From the NCBI GenBank assembly GCA_028583605.1, contig CM053327.1, forward strand, positions 29,438,626 through 29,502,625: a stretch of DNA of 64,000 bases, in the 5' to 3' direction. The position numbers and the translations under genes were made by a program. The DNA is from Dastarcus helophoroides (taxonomy: Eukaryota > Arthropoda > Insecta > Coleoptera > Bothrideridae). Below the pieces are notes generated by a model. The model saw nothing but the letters and a program-made list of their open reading frames with translations. It was not told where the DNA came from and did no database searches. Positions 22,600-36,700 of this stretch are shown here, in pieces (position 1 is the first letter of the stretch; every line of letters begins with the position of its first letter).

Positions 22600-25138
22600 C
22601 GCTTTCTCCTTAATCAAGAATTTCATGCAAATTCAGGACCTTCATCAATGCAATAATGTATTAAATTCCTCTGACAGGCTATTGGACTTATTATTATCAA
22701 ATTTTAATTGTCATGTTCTGAAATCCACATTTCCTTTAGTTCCTGAAGATGCATATCATCCTGCGTTTGACATTAATGTTACTCTATCTTGTCAGCGGTT
22801 TATTAATTTTGATGTTAATCATCAAGGCTATCATGCCAAATCATTTAATTTTAAAAAAGCGAACTACCTACTGCTATATGATTTATTATCTAATATTGAC
22901 TGGAGTATACTGGAAACATTTAATGATGTGAACATTGCTTGCTCTACCTTCTACAAAATCCTGACGAATACATTCGAATCTGCTATTCCGAGATATACAC
23001 AGAAATCAAATTGTCGTACATGCTATCCACCATGGTTCGATTCCCATTTAATAAAGTTAATAAAATTTAAAGGCAGTTTACACAAAAATTATAAGCGTAC
23101 TCGCAATTCCAATGTATATGAGAACTTTAAATATTATAAAGCATTATGCAAAAAAATAGGTGACCAATCTTACAAAGAATATCTCTTGAACGTCCAGAAT
23201 AGCATTTCCAATGATCCTAAAAAGTTTTGGTCTTTTATTCAAATAAAGAAAGGGAGAACAAGAATTCCTGGTGTTATGTCTTATGGAACTGCACAATTGT
23301 CCACTCCTGAAGAGATTGTGGATGGGTTTGCAACTTTTTTTAAAAGTGTATACATAACACCCAGTAACACTCATAATTCAGATAATACGGCTACCAAATA
23401 CTTCTCTCATTTTCCTGATACAGTCTCTATTTTGAATATAACTGAAGCTGAAATATTAGAGGCACTAAAACGGTCAAAGGATAAGTTTACTTCTGGACCA
23501 GATGACATTCCCAGCTTTCTGCTGAAAGATTGTGCTAACGTGTTTTCTAAACCGTTCACTATTCTATTTAATTTGTCTCTAAAAACATCTGAATTTCCGT
23601 AGCTGTGGAAACAGGCATGTATTACTCCAGTGTTTAAAAAGGGTACTACAACGCAAATAAGCAACTACAGACCAATTTCGCTACTTTGTAACTTTGCAAA
23701 GATATTTGAGTCGATTTTATACAAGCGCATACATGCATCAATAAAAAATTTTATATCTGAGAATCAACATGGTTTCGTTGAGAAACGATCTACTGTAACA
23801 AATTTAGCTTCTTTCTCTCAGTATGTGGCTGAAATCATTGACCGTCATGGACAAGTTGATTGTGTATACACAGACTTTCAAAAAGCCTTTGATCAAATTG
23901 ATCATTTTATTCTCTTGCAAAAATTGCAACTTTATGGATTTTCAGACCGGCTGATACACTTTTTTATGTCATACCTAACAAATAGGGAGCAATTTGTCAA
24001 ATATCGAAATTTTAAATCTAACACGTTCAGCCCAACATCGGGAGTTCCGCAAGGCTCAAATCTCGGTCCTTTGATCTTTGTCTTATTCATCAATGATATT
24101 GTTTCTGTTATAAAATCATCCAAACTGCTTTTGCAGATGACTTAAAATTCTTTAGTTCCGTATCTTCTAATGAGGACTGTGTATTAATTCAAAAAGACAT
24201 TGATGCTGTTGTTAAGTGGTGCAATGATAATCGGCTTTCTTTAAATATATCTAAATGTAATGTTGTTTCCTACTCAAGAAAAATCAATATAATCAAGCAT
24301 GAGTATGAAATTAATAGTGTCATTTTAAGCAGATGTAAATCCATAAGGGATCTAGGAGTTATTATGAATAGTAGTTTTAACTTTGCTTTGCACATTACTG
24401 AGGCACTTTCATCAGCATATAAACATATGGCTTTCTGTGTAGAAATTGTAAGGATTTTAAAAACAAGAAATCTTTAGCATTATTATTTCAGTCGCTAGTA
24501 GTAACACGTCTTGAATATGGCTCCCTTATCTGGTTTCCAATATATAATACTCATATCACAGCGTTAGAGTCAATTCAAAGGCGTTTCCTCAAATTCTTGT
24601 GTTTCATTGAAGATGATGTCTACCCAGCTAGAGGCTGTGACCATAACGTTCTTTTAAATCGCTTCAATTTTATCAGTCTACAAACCCGAAGAATAACACA
24701 TGGAATGAATTTCTTATACGGACTCCTCAATAATTGTATAGATTGTCCAGACTTACTTCCAAGATAAACTTTTTGGTGCCAAGACAGAGTGCAAGATCAA
24801 AACAAATGTTCTATTGTGAGAATAGTCGTACTAACGCTATGGGCAGGTCTCCGCTAGTGATTCTCACAAAATATGCTAATGGTATTGCGGACAGTTTTGA
24901 TTTCTATTCAGACAGTCGGGCCAAATTAAGAAAAACTATCGAAGAGACGTTTAGCCACATTTCCTTATAATTAATTTACTTTATTTATCTAATAATTAAT
25001 GTTTTCTTCGGGTAATTATTTTGTATAATTGATAATTATTTATTTTTTCTTATGATCAAGTGCATCTACTCCCATCAATTTTTATTTTTTATTTTGTTTC
25101 TGTAATTGGGGCCTAAACCCTGTTGAAATATAATAAAC

Positions 25139-25215
<77 letters not shown>
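22600..25215 (+). mobile_element. 5'-truncated LINE (jockey/CR1-like), degenerate
   Basis: It begins inside the endonuclease (NFMQIQDLHQCNNVLNSSDR, LLDLLLSN), then a linker and reverse transcriptase: PKKFWSFIQIKKGR, SGPDDIPSFLLKDC, a TAG stop at 23600-23602, YRPISLLCNFAKIFE, QHGFVEKRSTVTNL, YTDFQKAFDQIDH, SGVPQGSNLGPLIF, a frameshift near 24128, the catalytic FADDLKFF, LGVIMNSSF, a stop near 24476, LEYGSLIWFP and a C-terminal frame ending at 24970. The tail is (ATT)n. Several disruptions make it a pseudogene. It lies in the middle of heat-shock-like promoter words. Confidence 0.88.
25138..25215. repeat. (ATT)n microsatellite, LINE tail
   Basis: About 25 uninterrupted ATT units terminate the LINE, consistent with a simple-repeat 3' tail. 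Confidence 0.9.
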
Positions 25216-25217
<2 letters not shown>

Positions 25218-26315
25218 AGATCCTTCTAGAAACTTATTTTATTTACTAAATTCTACAATTCTATTCTAAATTCTATTCCATCTATTTACATTGCGTTACA
25301 GTATATTATGTGACTAAAATGTCCAAAAATTTATTCTTTTCTCGAACTTCGCTCCAAATTTTATCTTTTTGTAGAAATTTTCTAAAAATCATCCCTATTT
25401 TAATTTACCAACTCAGAAACGTACGTATTTTGGCGTTTTTTTTTTCTTATTAAACTCACCAGCTTTTTTTCAACATTTTTACATTATTTCATCATAATCG
25501 GTATATTATTAAAGTACAAAAATTACAAAATTACAAAATTAATTTGGTTCAAAAGTTTTCCTACTTCAATGCGGCATTTGAAGTGGAGTCATCCTACATT
25601 TAGTTACATTGTTATTATATGAACATTGAGGAAATAACGAAACTTCAATAGACGGCGCTCTTTGATGTGTATTAAGTTACGCTGATTTTGTACACAATAA
25701 CATTTAACGTTTTGTTGCCGCAAAAGAGAAATTGGCCTCTGCAATGGATGTAATCAACCACAAAAATTTAACTTCCTTCTTATGTTCTACGTAGAGCAGG
25801 TAGTAAACAGAAAAGGTAAGTTCTGCCCAGGTTAAATATAAGTTGCATATAAAACTCTTGTTACTGAAATGGAATTGGATAGCATTATTTAAAAATTGAT
25901 GCCGAAAAAACTACAAAATAATACATTTCATTGTAATAATAAAAATATAAAGATTAAATTAAAGGATTTAATTGGTGGACGCAAACGCCACAAAATTTCC
26001 AAATTCTTTGTCATCTATCGAATATTAATGAAGTTGAAGCGTTTGCCTGTCTGTCGACCGATAATTTCTTCGAGCTATTCTCCGTAAATTGATTTCCATG
26101 AAACTTTTACTAAAATGTGGAGTATTTTTTGGAGGACCTTTTAGGCTATTTCATTCCAGAAAGTTCAACCTTTCATTTTTAATACCTCAAGATTATCAAA
26201 GAAATAAGAAATAAAATTTAAACACAAAGGTTTGGAAGTCTTAAACATTTAAACAAAGTGTCCATGTTTTTATGAATTTAAATTTGAATAAGTCATCATT
26301 TTGAAAATTTTGATT
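25216..26315. other. Intergenic DNA between LINE and hAT copy B
   Basis: No gene recognised. A good donor-like AAAAG/GTAAGT (GT at 25816) follows a 12-codon plus-strand frame from ATG 25782. I treat that as unproven because no partner exon was found. Confidence 0.4.
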
Positions 26316-29130
26316 CTTTAAAGCAGGGCTTCGAACCGGAACTGAACCGAAAACCGGAAAAAACCGTTATTTTTGTCGAAACTAAAACGGGAGCGAAACT
26401 GGTTTATTTCCTTTCGTAGAATTGATGTACTTAAAACAGTCTTTATTTTACCCTTAAGTGAGTAATTTTTTCTTAGAAATTTCAATTTCTTTTTCAAAAC
26501 TTTCCACAAATCAAAGCAACTTTGATCTCAAAATTAAGAGTTTACTTTCAGTTTATCATTTCTGTTTAAAAATTAGATTAGAAATTAACAATATCCACAG
26601 TTTCTAAAAAGTGTTGACTTTATTCTCAAAATTTTAAGCCAAATTGAAATTTTAAGATTAAACTTGATTCTTTTTTTAAAATTTTCGACATTTTCTTGAA
26701 ATTTCGACTTTTATCTGGATATTACTCAAACTATTTCTTTTCTTCTCTTCAAATTTCGGGTTTAAAATAAGAAAATATCCTCCGTTGTAATTTTAAAATA
26801 AAGCGGTAGCGTGCTTTTTATTTAAACTAGGGAAAATTCCTTACGATTTTATTTGCAAATTTGAGTTTTTCTGAAAATTTGAACTTTTTGTAGAAAACTC
26901 CAAATTTATTTCTTTCCTTAAATTTCGATTTTTCTTTCCTAATTTGATATCTCTTTTTTTGAAGTAATTAGTCAATTTTTCGTCTATTTATTTTTTCAAA
27001 TTCCACTTTTTTAAGTATTTAATTTTTTTTCGGAATCTCAAATTTAAATTCTTTTGACTTATTAAAACTTCCTAAAATTCCACGATATGATTATTCTCTT
27101 AAAGTTCACGCTGAAATCTCGCTATTTCAAAATTAACCTTGAAATTTTTAAATTTTGATTCAAAAATTTAGAAAAAAATACAGTATTATATTTCAATTTA
27201 AAACTGGGATCTTGCAATTGGTGAAATTGGATTTTTAAATGGTTACATCTTAGAAAATGTCTAATTTAAACTTCCAACGATTTTGTTTACACTAAAATAG
27301 TAAACTTTATTCTGAAAACTTTAATTTTTTTTCTCAAGATTTCGACTTTAGCCTCGAAATTGCCATATTTTTTCAGATTGTTTAGAATTTAGACGTCAAA
27401 ATTATGTTTTTTTTTTACATATTAATTCTTTTTGCGAAACTTCTGGTATAAACTCAACATTTCGGCCTTTGCTTCTTGAAATTTTGTGTCAAAAATCGAT
27501 TCTCAAAATGTTCTCTCTTAACAGAATTTTTAGCAACAGCTAGATTTTTTTTTATAATTTGGTCTTTAAAATTGAAATTCCCGTTTTTTTTCCAAAAAAT
27601 TTGTCGTTGATCTCGAAATTTAAATTTTTCCGTAGAAAATTGAAGTTTGGAAATAATTGAAACTGCATTTTTCGTGGATTCTTTATTTTTACGCTTAAAA
27701 TATACATTTAAAATAAAAATTTCGAATTTTAGCTAAAAATATTGGCATAAATTAGATTTCAAATGCAAAAATGCTAATTTAAATTTGAATATTTTGTTAT
27801 TTTTTATCTTGAATCTTTATTCAAAATTTCAAAAGTATATCCAAATTTCAAGAAAAAACTAACATTATTGGAAAAAGTCTAAGTTTTAAGGAAAAACTAA
27901 TTAAATTTATGATTAGCAATTTTTCAAAATTAATCTCATTTTCAAGTTCTGGAAATTTTCAAGTTTTTGAGCTAAAACTCGAAACTTGCAAACTTAAACT
28001 TATAGTCCAAATCTTAACTTAAAATTCGAAAAAAATGTCTAGAATTAAAGAATAAAAATCAACATGTCGATAAAAAGGATTATACTTGCTAGAAAAAGAC
28101 TAAATTTTATTTAAAGTCGAAGTTTTAGAGAAAAAAAGTTATAGTAGAAAGTACTAATCAAAACTTTCTGAAAAATGTTATTCTTTTTTTAGAAATTTTT
28201 TAGTTTTCAGCAACATTTCCAGAAAAAAAAACGAATATTTGGGTTTAAGGTTAATATTTTTAAATTAAGGTACAAATTTTGAAAATTCTTCTGTTAAATT
28301 GTAAAGTTCTTTTTTTGAAATTTTGACTGTTTCATCAAAATCTCAATTTAAAATTTTTCATTTTATATTTTGGGATCTTTTTCATTTTCATTTATATTTT
28401 TCATTTGATCTTTTTAATCCAACGTCCAAGAAAACAAGGCAAAATAGCAAAAATCAATTTTGGTAAAAAAGCAAATCAAAGTCAAAACTTCGCTAGAAAA
28501 CCAAAATTATGAAAGAAAAGTCTCTTAAATTTTCGATTTTAATTGCCAAATTTTGTATATTATAGAACTTTTTAACTCTTGGGTAATTTAAGATTTTTAT
28601 GAAAATTCCGAATTTAAATTTAAATTTAACAATCCTGCAACCTAGTTTGGAAATATTTAACGGAGAAATGTTAAATAAAATCAATAATGGTAATGTTTCC
28701 GACCAATACAATTTAAATTTAAAATTATTAAACTCGAAATTCCGGTTTAGTTTTTTATAAAGTTTAAGTTTTCTCGACATTTGAACTTAAATTGAACTCA
28801 AAATTCAGGGTTACAGTTTAAAATATTTTAACTTGAAAAATAAAAAATATTTTCCTTAAATTTTAGGCAAAGTCCGAGCAGCTGCATGTTGTAAAATTAA
28901 AGAAAAAAAAAAGACAGAACATTTTCTAAATTATGTTTGAATATCAATTTTTAATTTAAAAAATTTTTGAAAAATCAAAAAGATAAGTCATCTGGAACTG
29001 AACCGAAAACAGGAAAAAACCGTCATTTTTGTCGGAACTAAAAACGGAACTGAACCGATATAATTTTTTTACTGGAACGAAAACCGAAAACCGGAACGAA
29101 AAAATAATGGTTCGAAGTCCTGCTTTAAGG
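26316..29130 (+). mobile_element. Long non-autonomous hAT-type element, copy B
   Basis: The element proper is 26324-29122, starting CAGGGCTTCGAACCGGAACT and ending GGTTCGAAGTCCTG. It is flanked by CTTTAAAG (26316-26323) and CTTTAAGG (29123-29130), an 8-bp target duplication with one mismatch. The orientation matches copy A and its subterminal GAACCGAAAACCGG words are shared. At 2.8 kb it is shorter than copies A and C. The interior is low-complexity with no coding frame. Confidence 0.87.
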
Positions 29131-29370
29131 TGAAAACTTCTTTAGGCGCGTTGATTTTGGATAGGGGATAAACTGCGCTTTGGCCTGACAATCACGCTCT
29201 ACCAACATGCCCTAATATTAAAAGTTCTGCAGTTAACGTTAGAGCATATCAAAGTGTGTTTCACTATCAATAAATATTAGATTCGTTTTCACACGATCAA
29301 GCATCCAAACCAAAGTAGGTCATTTTGATGGAATTTATTTTCAAATATTTCCAATATTCTGACTTGTTTA
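29129..29370 (+). mobile_element. SINE-like repeat, copy 2 (body only)
   Basis: GTGAAAACTTCTTTAGGCGC...CAGTTAACGTTAGAGC...CCAATATTCTGACTTGTTTA matches 46000-46270 along its whole length and the body of the tRNA-headed copy at 17150-17355. It abuts the right end of hAT copy B, which may have displaced its 5' part. Confidence 0.65.
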
Positions 29371-30139
29371 GTTTGGGAAAAAATCAGTGAGGTACATCTT
29401 GCTTATTAGTAACTTTTAATTTTACTAAATATATGCTAATCAATGTAGTCAGCTTAAAAAAAACAACTAATGTGAAAATCTCACATATGATATGACAATA
29501 CAGTATTACAATATGCTGTGGGACGAACTCCATCCTGTCCGGTTCTTGTGACACTAATCGCCTGGATGGCTCAGACGGCAAAAAGCAAACCGCAGCCTGG
29601 CGATTATTTTATGAAAAAAGTAGTAACGCCCGAGGCGTGATTTGTAAGTTAGAACCCCATAGTTTAAAGCTTGGATAAATTCACAGCCTATTCAGCAGTC
29701 AGTCACTCAATAGATAATCCTTCGCTAAACGCTACTCTTACCCGGACCCCTGTATTTTTATTAAGCATCGCCTAAAGCAGGAGATTTACCATCAGGAGCA
29801 GTTGCCAAATTATAATACTCATCAATGTGAAAAGACTGAACTGATTTTTATGTCAATAACTAACGGTTGCAAGGTTTGTGATGGGTAGAGTGAAGTGGAG
29901 TGTGGCTTACACTTCAGTTCAATTCTATGAGTTTTGTTGAATCTGGATAATTCCGCCGAGCTGCGGATTACGAATGACAAAATTAATCGAGTGGCCCAAC
30001 GAAAACAGAACCTGTAATTTATAAATGATAAATTATATTGAACAAATATCTGCTTAATTAAATACCGACTGTAGCACAAACCGAAAGTTCTAGAAGCTTG
30101 AAATTTTGTGTAAAACTTCCCCATATAACGTAGGTGAGC
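29371..30139. other. Intergenic DNA, no recognised gene
   Basis: More complex than the surrounding AT-rich DNA, with a GC-richer patch near 29530-29640, but no open frame with recognisable motifs. Confidence 0.45.
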
Positions 30140-32125
30140 ATTAAGAAAGGGTTTTCTGCAACTGAACTTCTGAAGAGATGAAGATGTGATAAATCAGTTT
30201 CGGACCATATTTGTAGATGCACGAAATTCTTGTAAACAGGTTATTGACGAGGCAAAAGGTGATTTCGATCGTAAAATGCACCAGAGGCTTATCAACTGTC
30301 CGAACGGTTCCAGGTCCTTTTGGGGATTTACAAAGTCGATTGAAAAGAATTTTACATCTTTAAATTTTTTACCTTTACGCGATGAAAATAGCAATATTGC
30401 TACTACCTCCAAGGAAAAGGCTGACATGTTAGCCTTAATCTTTGTTGAAAATTCCAATCTTGATTCTCGAAACACAGAATCTCCTATTCTTCCTAAGGTT
30501 GGCACTTCGATGCCTGAAGTTGTTTTCAGACAACTCACAATCAAGAAGATTCTCCTTGAGCTCGACACCTCGAAAGCTTCTGGCCTTGATGATATTCCCG
30601 CTATTGTTCTTAAAAAGTGCGCCCCAGAGTTGACTCCTGTCCTAAGCAAATTGTTCACACTCTCTTACAACAAAGGTGTATTCCCTAACATCTGGAAATC
30701 TGCTAGAGTGCAGCCTGTCCCTAAAAAGGGAAAAACTAATCTGGCTAACAACTATCGCCCTATATCTTTGTTACCCGTTATATCTAAAGTGATGGAAAAA
30801 GTTATCAACATCGAGATTCTCAAATATCTAAAGGAAAATAGAATCATCTGCAGCAGGCAATACGGTTTTAGACAACAACGTTCCACTGGCGATCTACTGA
30901 CATATGTTACTCATATCTGTAACTCAGCTAAGGAAAAACATGGTGAGGCTAGGATTGTGGCATTGGATATCTCAAAGGCTTTCGACAGAGTCTGGCACCG
31001 ATCTCTTCTCGCCAAAGTAACATCTTATGGTCTTCCTCCTGAACTCTGTCATTTAATATCCAATTCTCTCGCTGACAGATCTCTTCAGGTCGTCGTCGAT
31101 GACATCTCATCCGAGACATTTGTGATTAACGCAGGGGTGCCTCAGGGATCTCTTCTGTCTCCTACTCTATTTCTGTTACACATAAACGATCTCTTAGTTT
31201 CAATTTCCAATTGCAGATGATAGTAACCTTGTGTCATCTTTTTTCTACGACAAACCATTATCTCTCGCTGCTTCAGATTGACTACGGGAACAGCAGATAC
31301 TGACGATTAATCGAGATCTCGAGATTATTCTGGAATGCGGTAAGAACAATTTGTTCGACTTCAACGATTCAAAAACTCAGGCCGAAGTTTTCTCTAAGAA
31401 AACATCAAGGGATAATGCAACAAACTTACTAATGGACCGTAAAATCTTTCCGATGGGATCTAATCTATCAACCTTAGGAGTGAATGCGAGCACTAACTTC
31501 CCTTGGGGCGATCAAGTGTGCGCCATTGCCAAATCCGCCTAGGCTTTCCTTTTAGAGCTAAAAAGTACTTCACATCTCATCAGCTATTAACACTATATAA
31601 AGCTCAAGTTAGGGCAACACTAGCCAATACGGTTCTCATGTTTGGAGTTCATCCCCAAAACACACTTTAGCTCTCTTGGATTCAATTCAAAGAAGAGCGA
31701 TTCGCCTTATTGATGACGAGAGTCTGACCGATTCTCTCGAAACACTAGAGCACAGGCGTATGGTTGGTGACTTGTCTCTTTTCTACAAGTACTATCATGG
31801 AAGATGCTCGCAGGAATTAATAGAATTGATCCCCCCAAGGGCAAGATTCTTCAGGCGTACTAGACAGTCGGAGACAGCAAATTCCTTGCGGTCCAGTTTG
31901 ACACCGTGAGAACTTCTGTCTATGGAGACTCTTTTTTCTATAGAACTTCCAAGTTATGGAACTTGTTACCGAAGGGAATTTTCCACAAAAATTACAACCT
32001 ATCCTTGTTTAAGAAGGCGGTTCATCGGCATCTATCCTTGTTTCCGCATCCTACTCGTAGTGCTTTGAAAGCATAATGGGGTTACCCTTTGCGACTGGAT
32101 TAAACTAAAAAAAAAACACACACAT
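30140..32125 (+). mobile_element. 5'-truncated LINE (jockey-like), degenerate
   Basis: An open frame 30186-31220 carries the pre-polymerase linker (SRSFWGFTKSIEKNF) and reverse transcriptase motifs: LDTSKASGLDDIP, WKSARVQPVPKKG, NYRPISLLPVISKVMEK, YGFRQQRSTGDLLT, the palm ALDISKAFDRVWH and AGVPQGSLLSPTLF. The frame then breaks just before the catalytic ADD (in ...NCR versus ADDSNLVSS). Further pieces (LLALDSIQ-like RRAIRLIDDESLTDSLETL and FFYRTSKLWNLLPKG) run to about 32075. An A-rich tail with (CA)n follows at 32106-32123. No endonuclease domain remains. Confidence 0.88.
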
Positions 32126-32504
32126 TGGATGGTTCAACTTTTTGTACACATACACGGAAGAATGAAATTACAAAATTGATTTTTACTCCGATATGCTTCT
32201 CAAGAGATTTTTCTCTAAATTGATGGTAAACTTCTATGGTACCAACCACAAGATAACAAAATATCACCTGGTACTACAAATATCTCAACTGCTCCCTATT
32301 CAATCTTAGATTTGAAGATGAACCCACTGGAGAAAACCCTAACTTAACAAAAGCCATACACAACAACACATCCCTTTTCTTTTTCGAAAAGTTTAAAGCT
32401 TTTAGCATCAACTTCGTAAAGTGTTACACTGACTTCAAACTTATGTACTGAAACTTCAACCGCATGGAGACCTATCGGTTGAAAACACAAGAAAATTGTC
32501 AAGA

Positions 32505-32640
32505 ACTGAAATACAGAACTTGTTCCCTGAAACCAAGAAAGATTAAAAAACACAACAAACGTTGCTCTAACGCGTTTCGACAGTTTGACAAGTTCTGTAT
32601 TTCAATTCTTGAAGATAACCAAGGACCAGTCCGTTCCACC
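32505..32640. repeat. PAL palindromic repeat, copy 6
   Basis: Left half CTGAAATACAGAACTTG to ACGCGTTTCGACAG, then a jump to the outer right half GACAAGTTCTG...CCAGTCCGTTCCACC. The centre is deleted. Confidence 0.85.
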
Positions 32641-33785
32641 AAACAAAAGAAAATTGTCATTTGTGACTAATGACTCCAAGGTATAAATTAAAAAATTTCG
32701 GTTGTATTTAATTTAATTTTTCGTTCACAATTGAAGATGCGACATTTTGTCCATGCGGTTAGAGGCAACTGAGATGAGGGCTTAACATTAATTGATTCCA
32801 CCAACATAAGACTGTTATTATGCCTGCAACTAAAAGAGTAATCTCGTGAACATTCTAATATGGGGTTTTAGTGACAGCCAGGATAATGTATGGCTTAATA
32901 ATGCAGTGTTGAAAAGGCAGGTCACTTTGTACCCAACTTCATTATTTGATCCTGTCATTGCCGACCCTTTCACGCAACATTTACAATGATACCAACATTG
33001 GTCCTAACGCAAAATAATGAATCTTCGACTGAGATTTTATCGTGTTAAAAGGGAGATCGAGTACAGCTGTGATCTATAAGCCTGCTATTCAAAATGTAGG
33101 CCTATATGTGCACATGTCAGTTTGTGGATGGCGTCTGCAGTACGTATTGTTAAACGATTTGTTGCGAATTCTTTGAACTTATTTATTTTGTAAATAATTG
33201 TTAAAATGTATGGCATTTAGCCCAAATGTTGATGTCACGCTTTTTGTTCGGATTTCTTTGCAATCTTTACAGAATCTTATTTTGTATTTGCATATCTTTT
33301 CAAATTGATTTCTGTGGTAAAATCACTCTATTATGTACCAAAGAATTTGGTCTTAAGTATTAGGTTTTTTTTTATCTTTTGTCGTTTTTATTTTCCAAAC
33401 TATTCTATTTAAAATCAAACGTATTTATTTAAGTTCGTTTTTCAAGTGAACTTTATAAAAATTCAGTTGGCAATAAGACATTCAACAATTATATCGTTTT
33501 TTAAACCTGAACGAACAGGCTCAGTTGATGATTATAATGTGACCATACGATTTGAACGGAACCCCACCTTTTTTGGATAATTATACGATTGTTGCCAAAC
33601 ACAGCTAGGAATGCCAGAAGTTCTAATTTTCAGAAAGAGAGATGGTACCAATAATTAAAAAATATCAACCAAGGGCACATACCATTAGGTTTTCATCCCA
33701 ATTACTATAATGAGCAGTAAATATACCAATTTAAATCATCTTAACTGATGATGATGATGAATATTAAAATCTTACCATATATTGT
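32641..33785. other. Intergenic DNA, no recognised gene
   Basis: Mixed-composition sequence with many stops in all frames and no motif or repeat that I could identify. Confidence 0.45.
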
Positions 33786-36700
33786 GTGATCATCAGGGCA
33801 TCGAACCACTATTTTTTTCGTTCTGATTTTCGGTTTCGTTCCGGGAAAAAATCATACCGTTTCCGTTCCGACAAAAATAGCGGTTTTTTCCGATTTTCGG
33901 TTCAGTTCCCGATGGCTCATTTTTAATTTTTTTAAAGTTTTTATACAAATTGATTTTCTAACATAATTCAGGATATTCCCTCTCTTTTTTTATATATTAC
34001 TGGTAATGCTTAAAATTTGAAGAAAATATTTCTCGATTTTCCGAGTTTAAAAATTTTAGCCTGAAACTCTGGATTCTGGACTCATTTTGAGTTCAAACTT
34101 AAAAAAAACCTCGAACTTTATTAAAAAAAATTAGCCGATACCCGCGCTTTCGCCTAAGTGAAAAGACAGAAAGGATTCTTTGGTTATATACTTTTTGAAA
34201 GTTTCGACTTTTCTGAAGAGTTAAATTTTTATTGAAAATTTTGAATTACTTCACTTTTTCACAAGGTCGATCTTTTCTCGTTCGACTTCCAAATTTTTGA
34301 AATTTTAACTTGATTTTGAAAATTTCAACATTTTTCAAAATTTTGATTTTATTGAATATTCCAAATTTCTCAAAATTCTGTCTTATTTGGTTGGTTTTGA
34401 TTTTTTTGAACATTTTACTTTTATAACCTTTGGTCTCGTTAAGATTGAATTTTTTGAAAATTCAAATTTTTTTGAATATTTGGAATTGATCTCGAAGCTT
34501 GAATTTTTGACCTTATTTTTGTATATATCAGAAACTTCAGACTCGAAATTTCATCTTATTTTATGCAAAACTAACTAATTTTAAATTCGATTTTTCAAAA
34601 CATTTCAATTCTTTTTAAATATTTGGATTTTATCAAAGTTTTAACTTTTTGCAAATGTCGACTCTCTTGAGTGTTTGTTTTTTTACCCAACTTTTTTTAA
34701 TTTTCACTTTTTCGCAAAATTCCGACTTTCTAAAAATGATTACTTTTTGAAAAGTCTGCCTTCTTAAACATTTTTCGATTTCTTTAAAGCATTTTGTCTT
34801 TATATTTCGACAACCTTGAAATTCAAATGTTTTTTATTTTAGCTTCCATTTTTTTCAAAAGTTTAATTATTATTAATTTTTGAACATTTTACTTTTGTAA
34901 CTTTTGTTCTTGTTAAAGATTTTATTTTTAGAAAATTTTAAATTTTTTTGAATATTTGGAATTGATTTTGAAGTTTGAATATTTGATCATACCTTTTTAA
35001 ATGTCCAGAAACTTCGACTCGAAATTTCATCTTTTTTTTTGCAAATCTAACTAATTTTAAATTCGATTTTTTCAAAACATTTCAATTCTTTTTAAAAATT
35101 TGAATTTTTTCAAAGTTTTAACTCTTTGCAAATATCAACTCTCTCGAGTGCTTGTTTTTTATTTAACTGCTTTTCAATTTTTACTTTTTGGCAAAATTCT
35201 GGCTTTCTAAAAATGATTACTTTTTGAAAAGTCTGCCTTCGATTTTTATTGAAAATTCTTAAACATTTTTCGATTTCTTTAAAGCATTTCGTCTTAATAT
35301 TTTGAAATTCAAACTCTTTTAGCTTCCACTTTTTTCAAATGTTTATTTATTTTATTAATCGCATGACTTTATTAGTTTGACGTTTCTTTAGGATTTTAAT
35401 TTATTTTTCAAATTTTGAATTTTTTGAAAATATTTACACATAATTTCGAACATTTCTCCAAATTGTTTTTTTTTTCAAAACTTTGATTTTTTCTGTAAAT
35501 TTAATGTTGCTGAAAACCGGCTTTTAAAAACTTGTACTCTGTTCTTTTTTTTAATTTTTGACCTTGTTCCAACTTTTGACAATTTCCCAAAGCTTTGATC
35601 TTTTTTGAAAACTGAGAATTTTTTTTTTAAATTTCGTCTTTTTCTCGAGGTCTCGTCTTTTATGTAGTAAACTGAACTTTTATTTAAAAAATTAGATTTT
35701 CCTTTAATTTTTGTTTTTAGAAAAATTTTCTCAAAATTTCAACAGTTTTAATATTTTTGAACCTTTTTCAGAATTTAGAGTTTTTTTGAAAATGTCGACC
35801 TTTTATCATCAAAATTTCGACTTTTTCTCGAAGCTGTAACTTTTTCAGAATTTGATTTCTTGGAAAAGTTCCTTTTTTTCAAAATTTTTACTTCTTGTAA
35901 AAAAATTTGACAACACAAAGTTTTTGTTCTCAAAATTTCAATTTTTTTTTTAAATATTGAATTGTTTATAATATAATTAGGTTTAAACATTTTTTTTTTG
36001 AAAACCTTTACCCTTTTTTTGAAAATTTCCACTTTAGCTCAAACTTTTTACTATTTCTTGAAGTTTTAACTTCTTTTTTTGATAATTCCGACTTTTTCCC
36101 GAAAATTTTCACTTTTTTCAAACATGCAACTTTTTGAAATATTTCATGGTTTGCAGGATTTTAATCTGTTTTGAATTTACCTTCTATTAACAAATTGGGA
36201 CTTTTTTCGAAGTCGAATATAGCTTCAATCAAAATTTGAAGTTTTTTTCGAAATTTCCATTTTTTTTTCAAAAGTTCGAGTTTTTATGATAACTTCGACA
36301 TTTTTTCGAAATTCACCCGTTCCAGAATTTTTTTAATTTTGCTGAGGAATCTAATTTTCCAAATTACCATTTTTTAAATGTTCTACAAAATGTAAGACTT
36401 AACTAAAATTCAATTTTAAAGCTGCCTAAATTCAAAACAATCTGAAAAAAAAATCGCATCTTCGAGGTCAAAGTCGAAATTTTAAGAAAAAAGTCAAATA
36501 TAGCGTAAACAAAACCAGATAAAAATTGGAAGTTTAAATTAGACATTTTCTAACATGTCATCGTTTCAAGTTTACCCTCAAAATTTCGACTTCAATTTTA
36601 AAATCCCAACTTTAAATTGGAATATAAATGTTGTATTTTTCTCTTGAAATTTTGACTGAAATTCCCAATTTCTAGGAAAAATTAGAAATAGCGAGATTTC

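Noticed and set aside
25782..25815. Twelve-codon frame ending at a strong donor-like AAAAG/GTAAGT
   Set aside because: No acceptor exon with coding potential was found downstream; such donors occur by chance.
29550..29600. tRNA A-box-like TGGCTCAGACGG
   Set aside because: No B box follows within the needed distance and no cloverleaf can be drawn.
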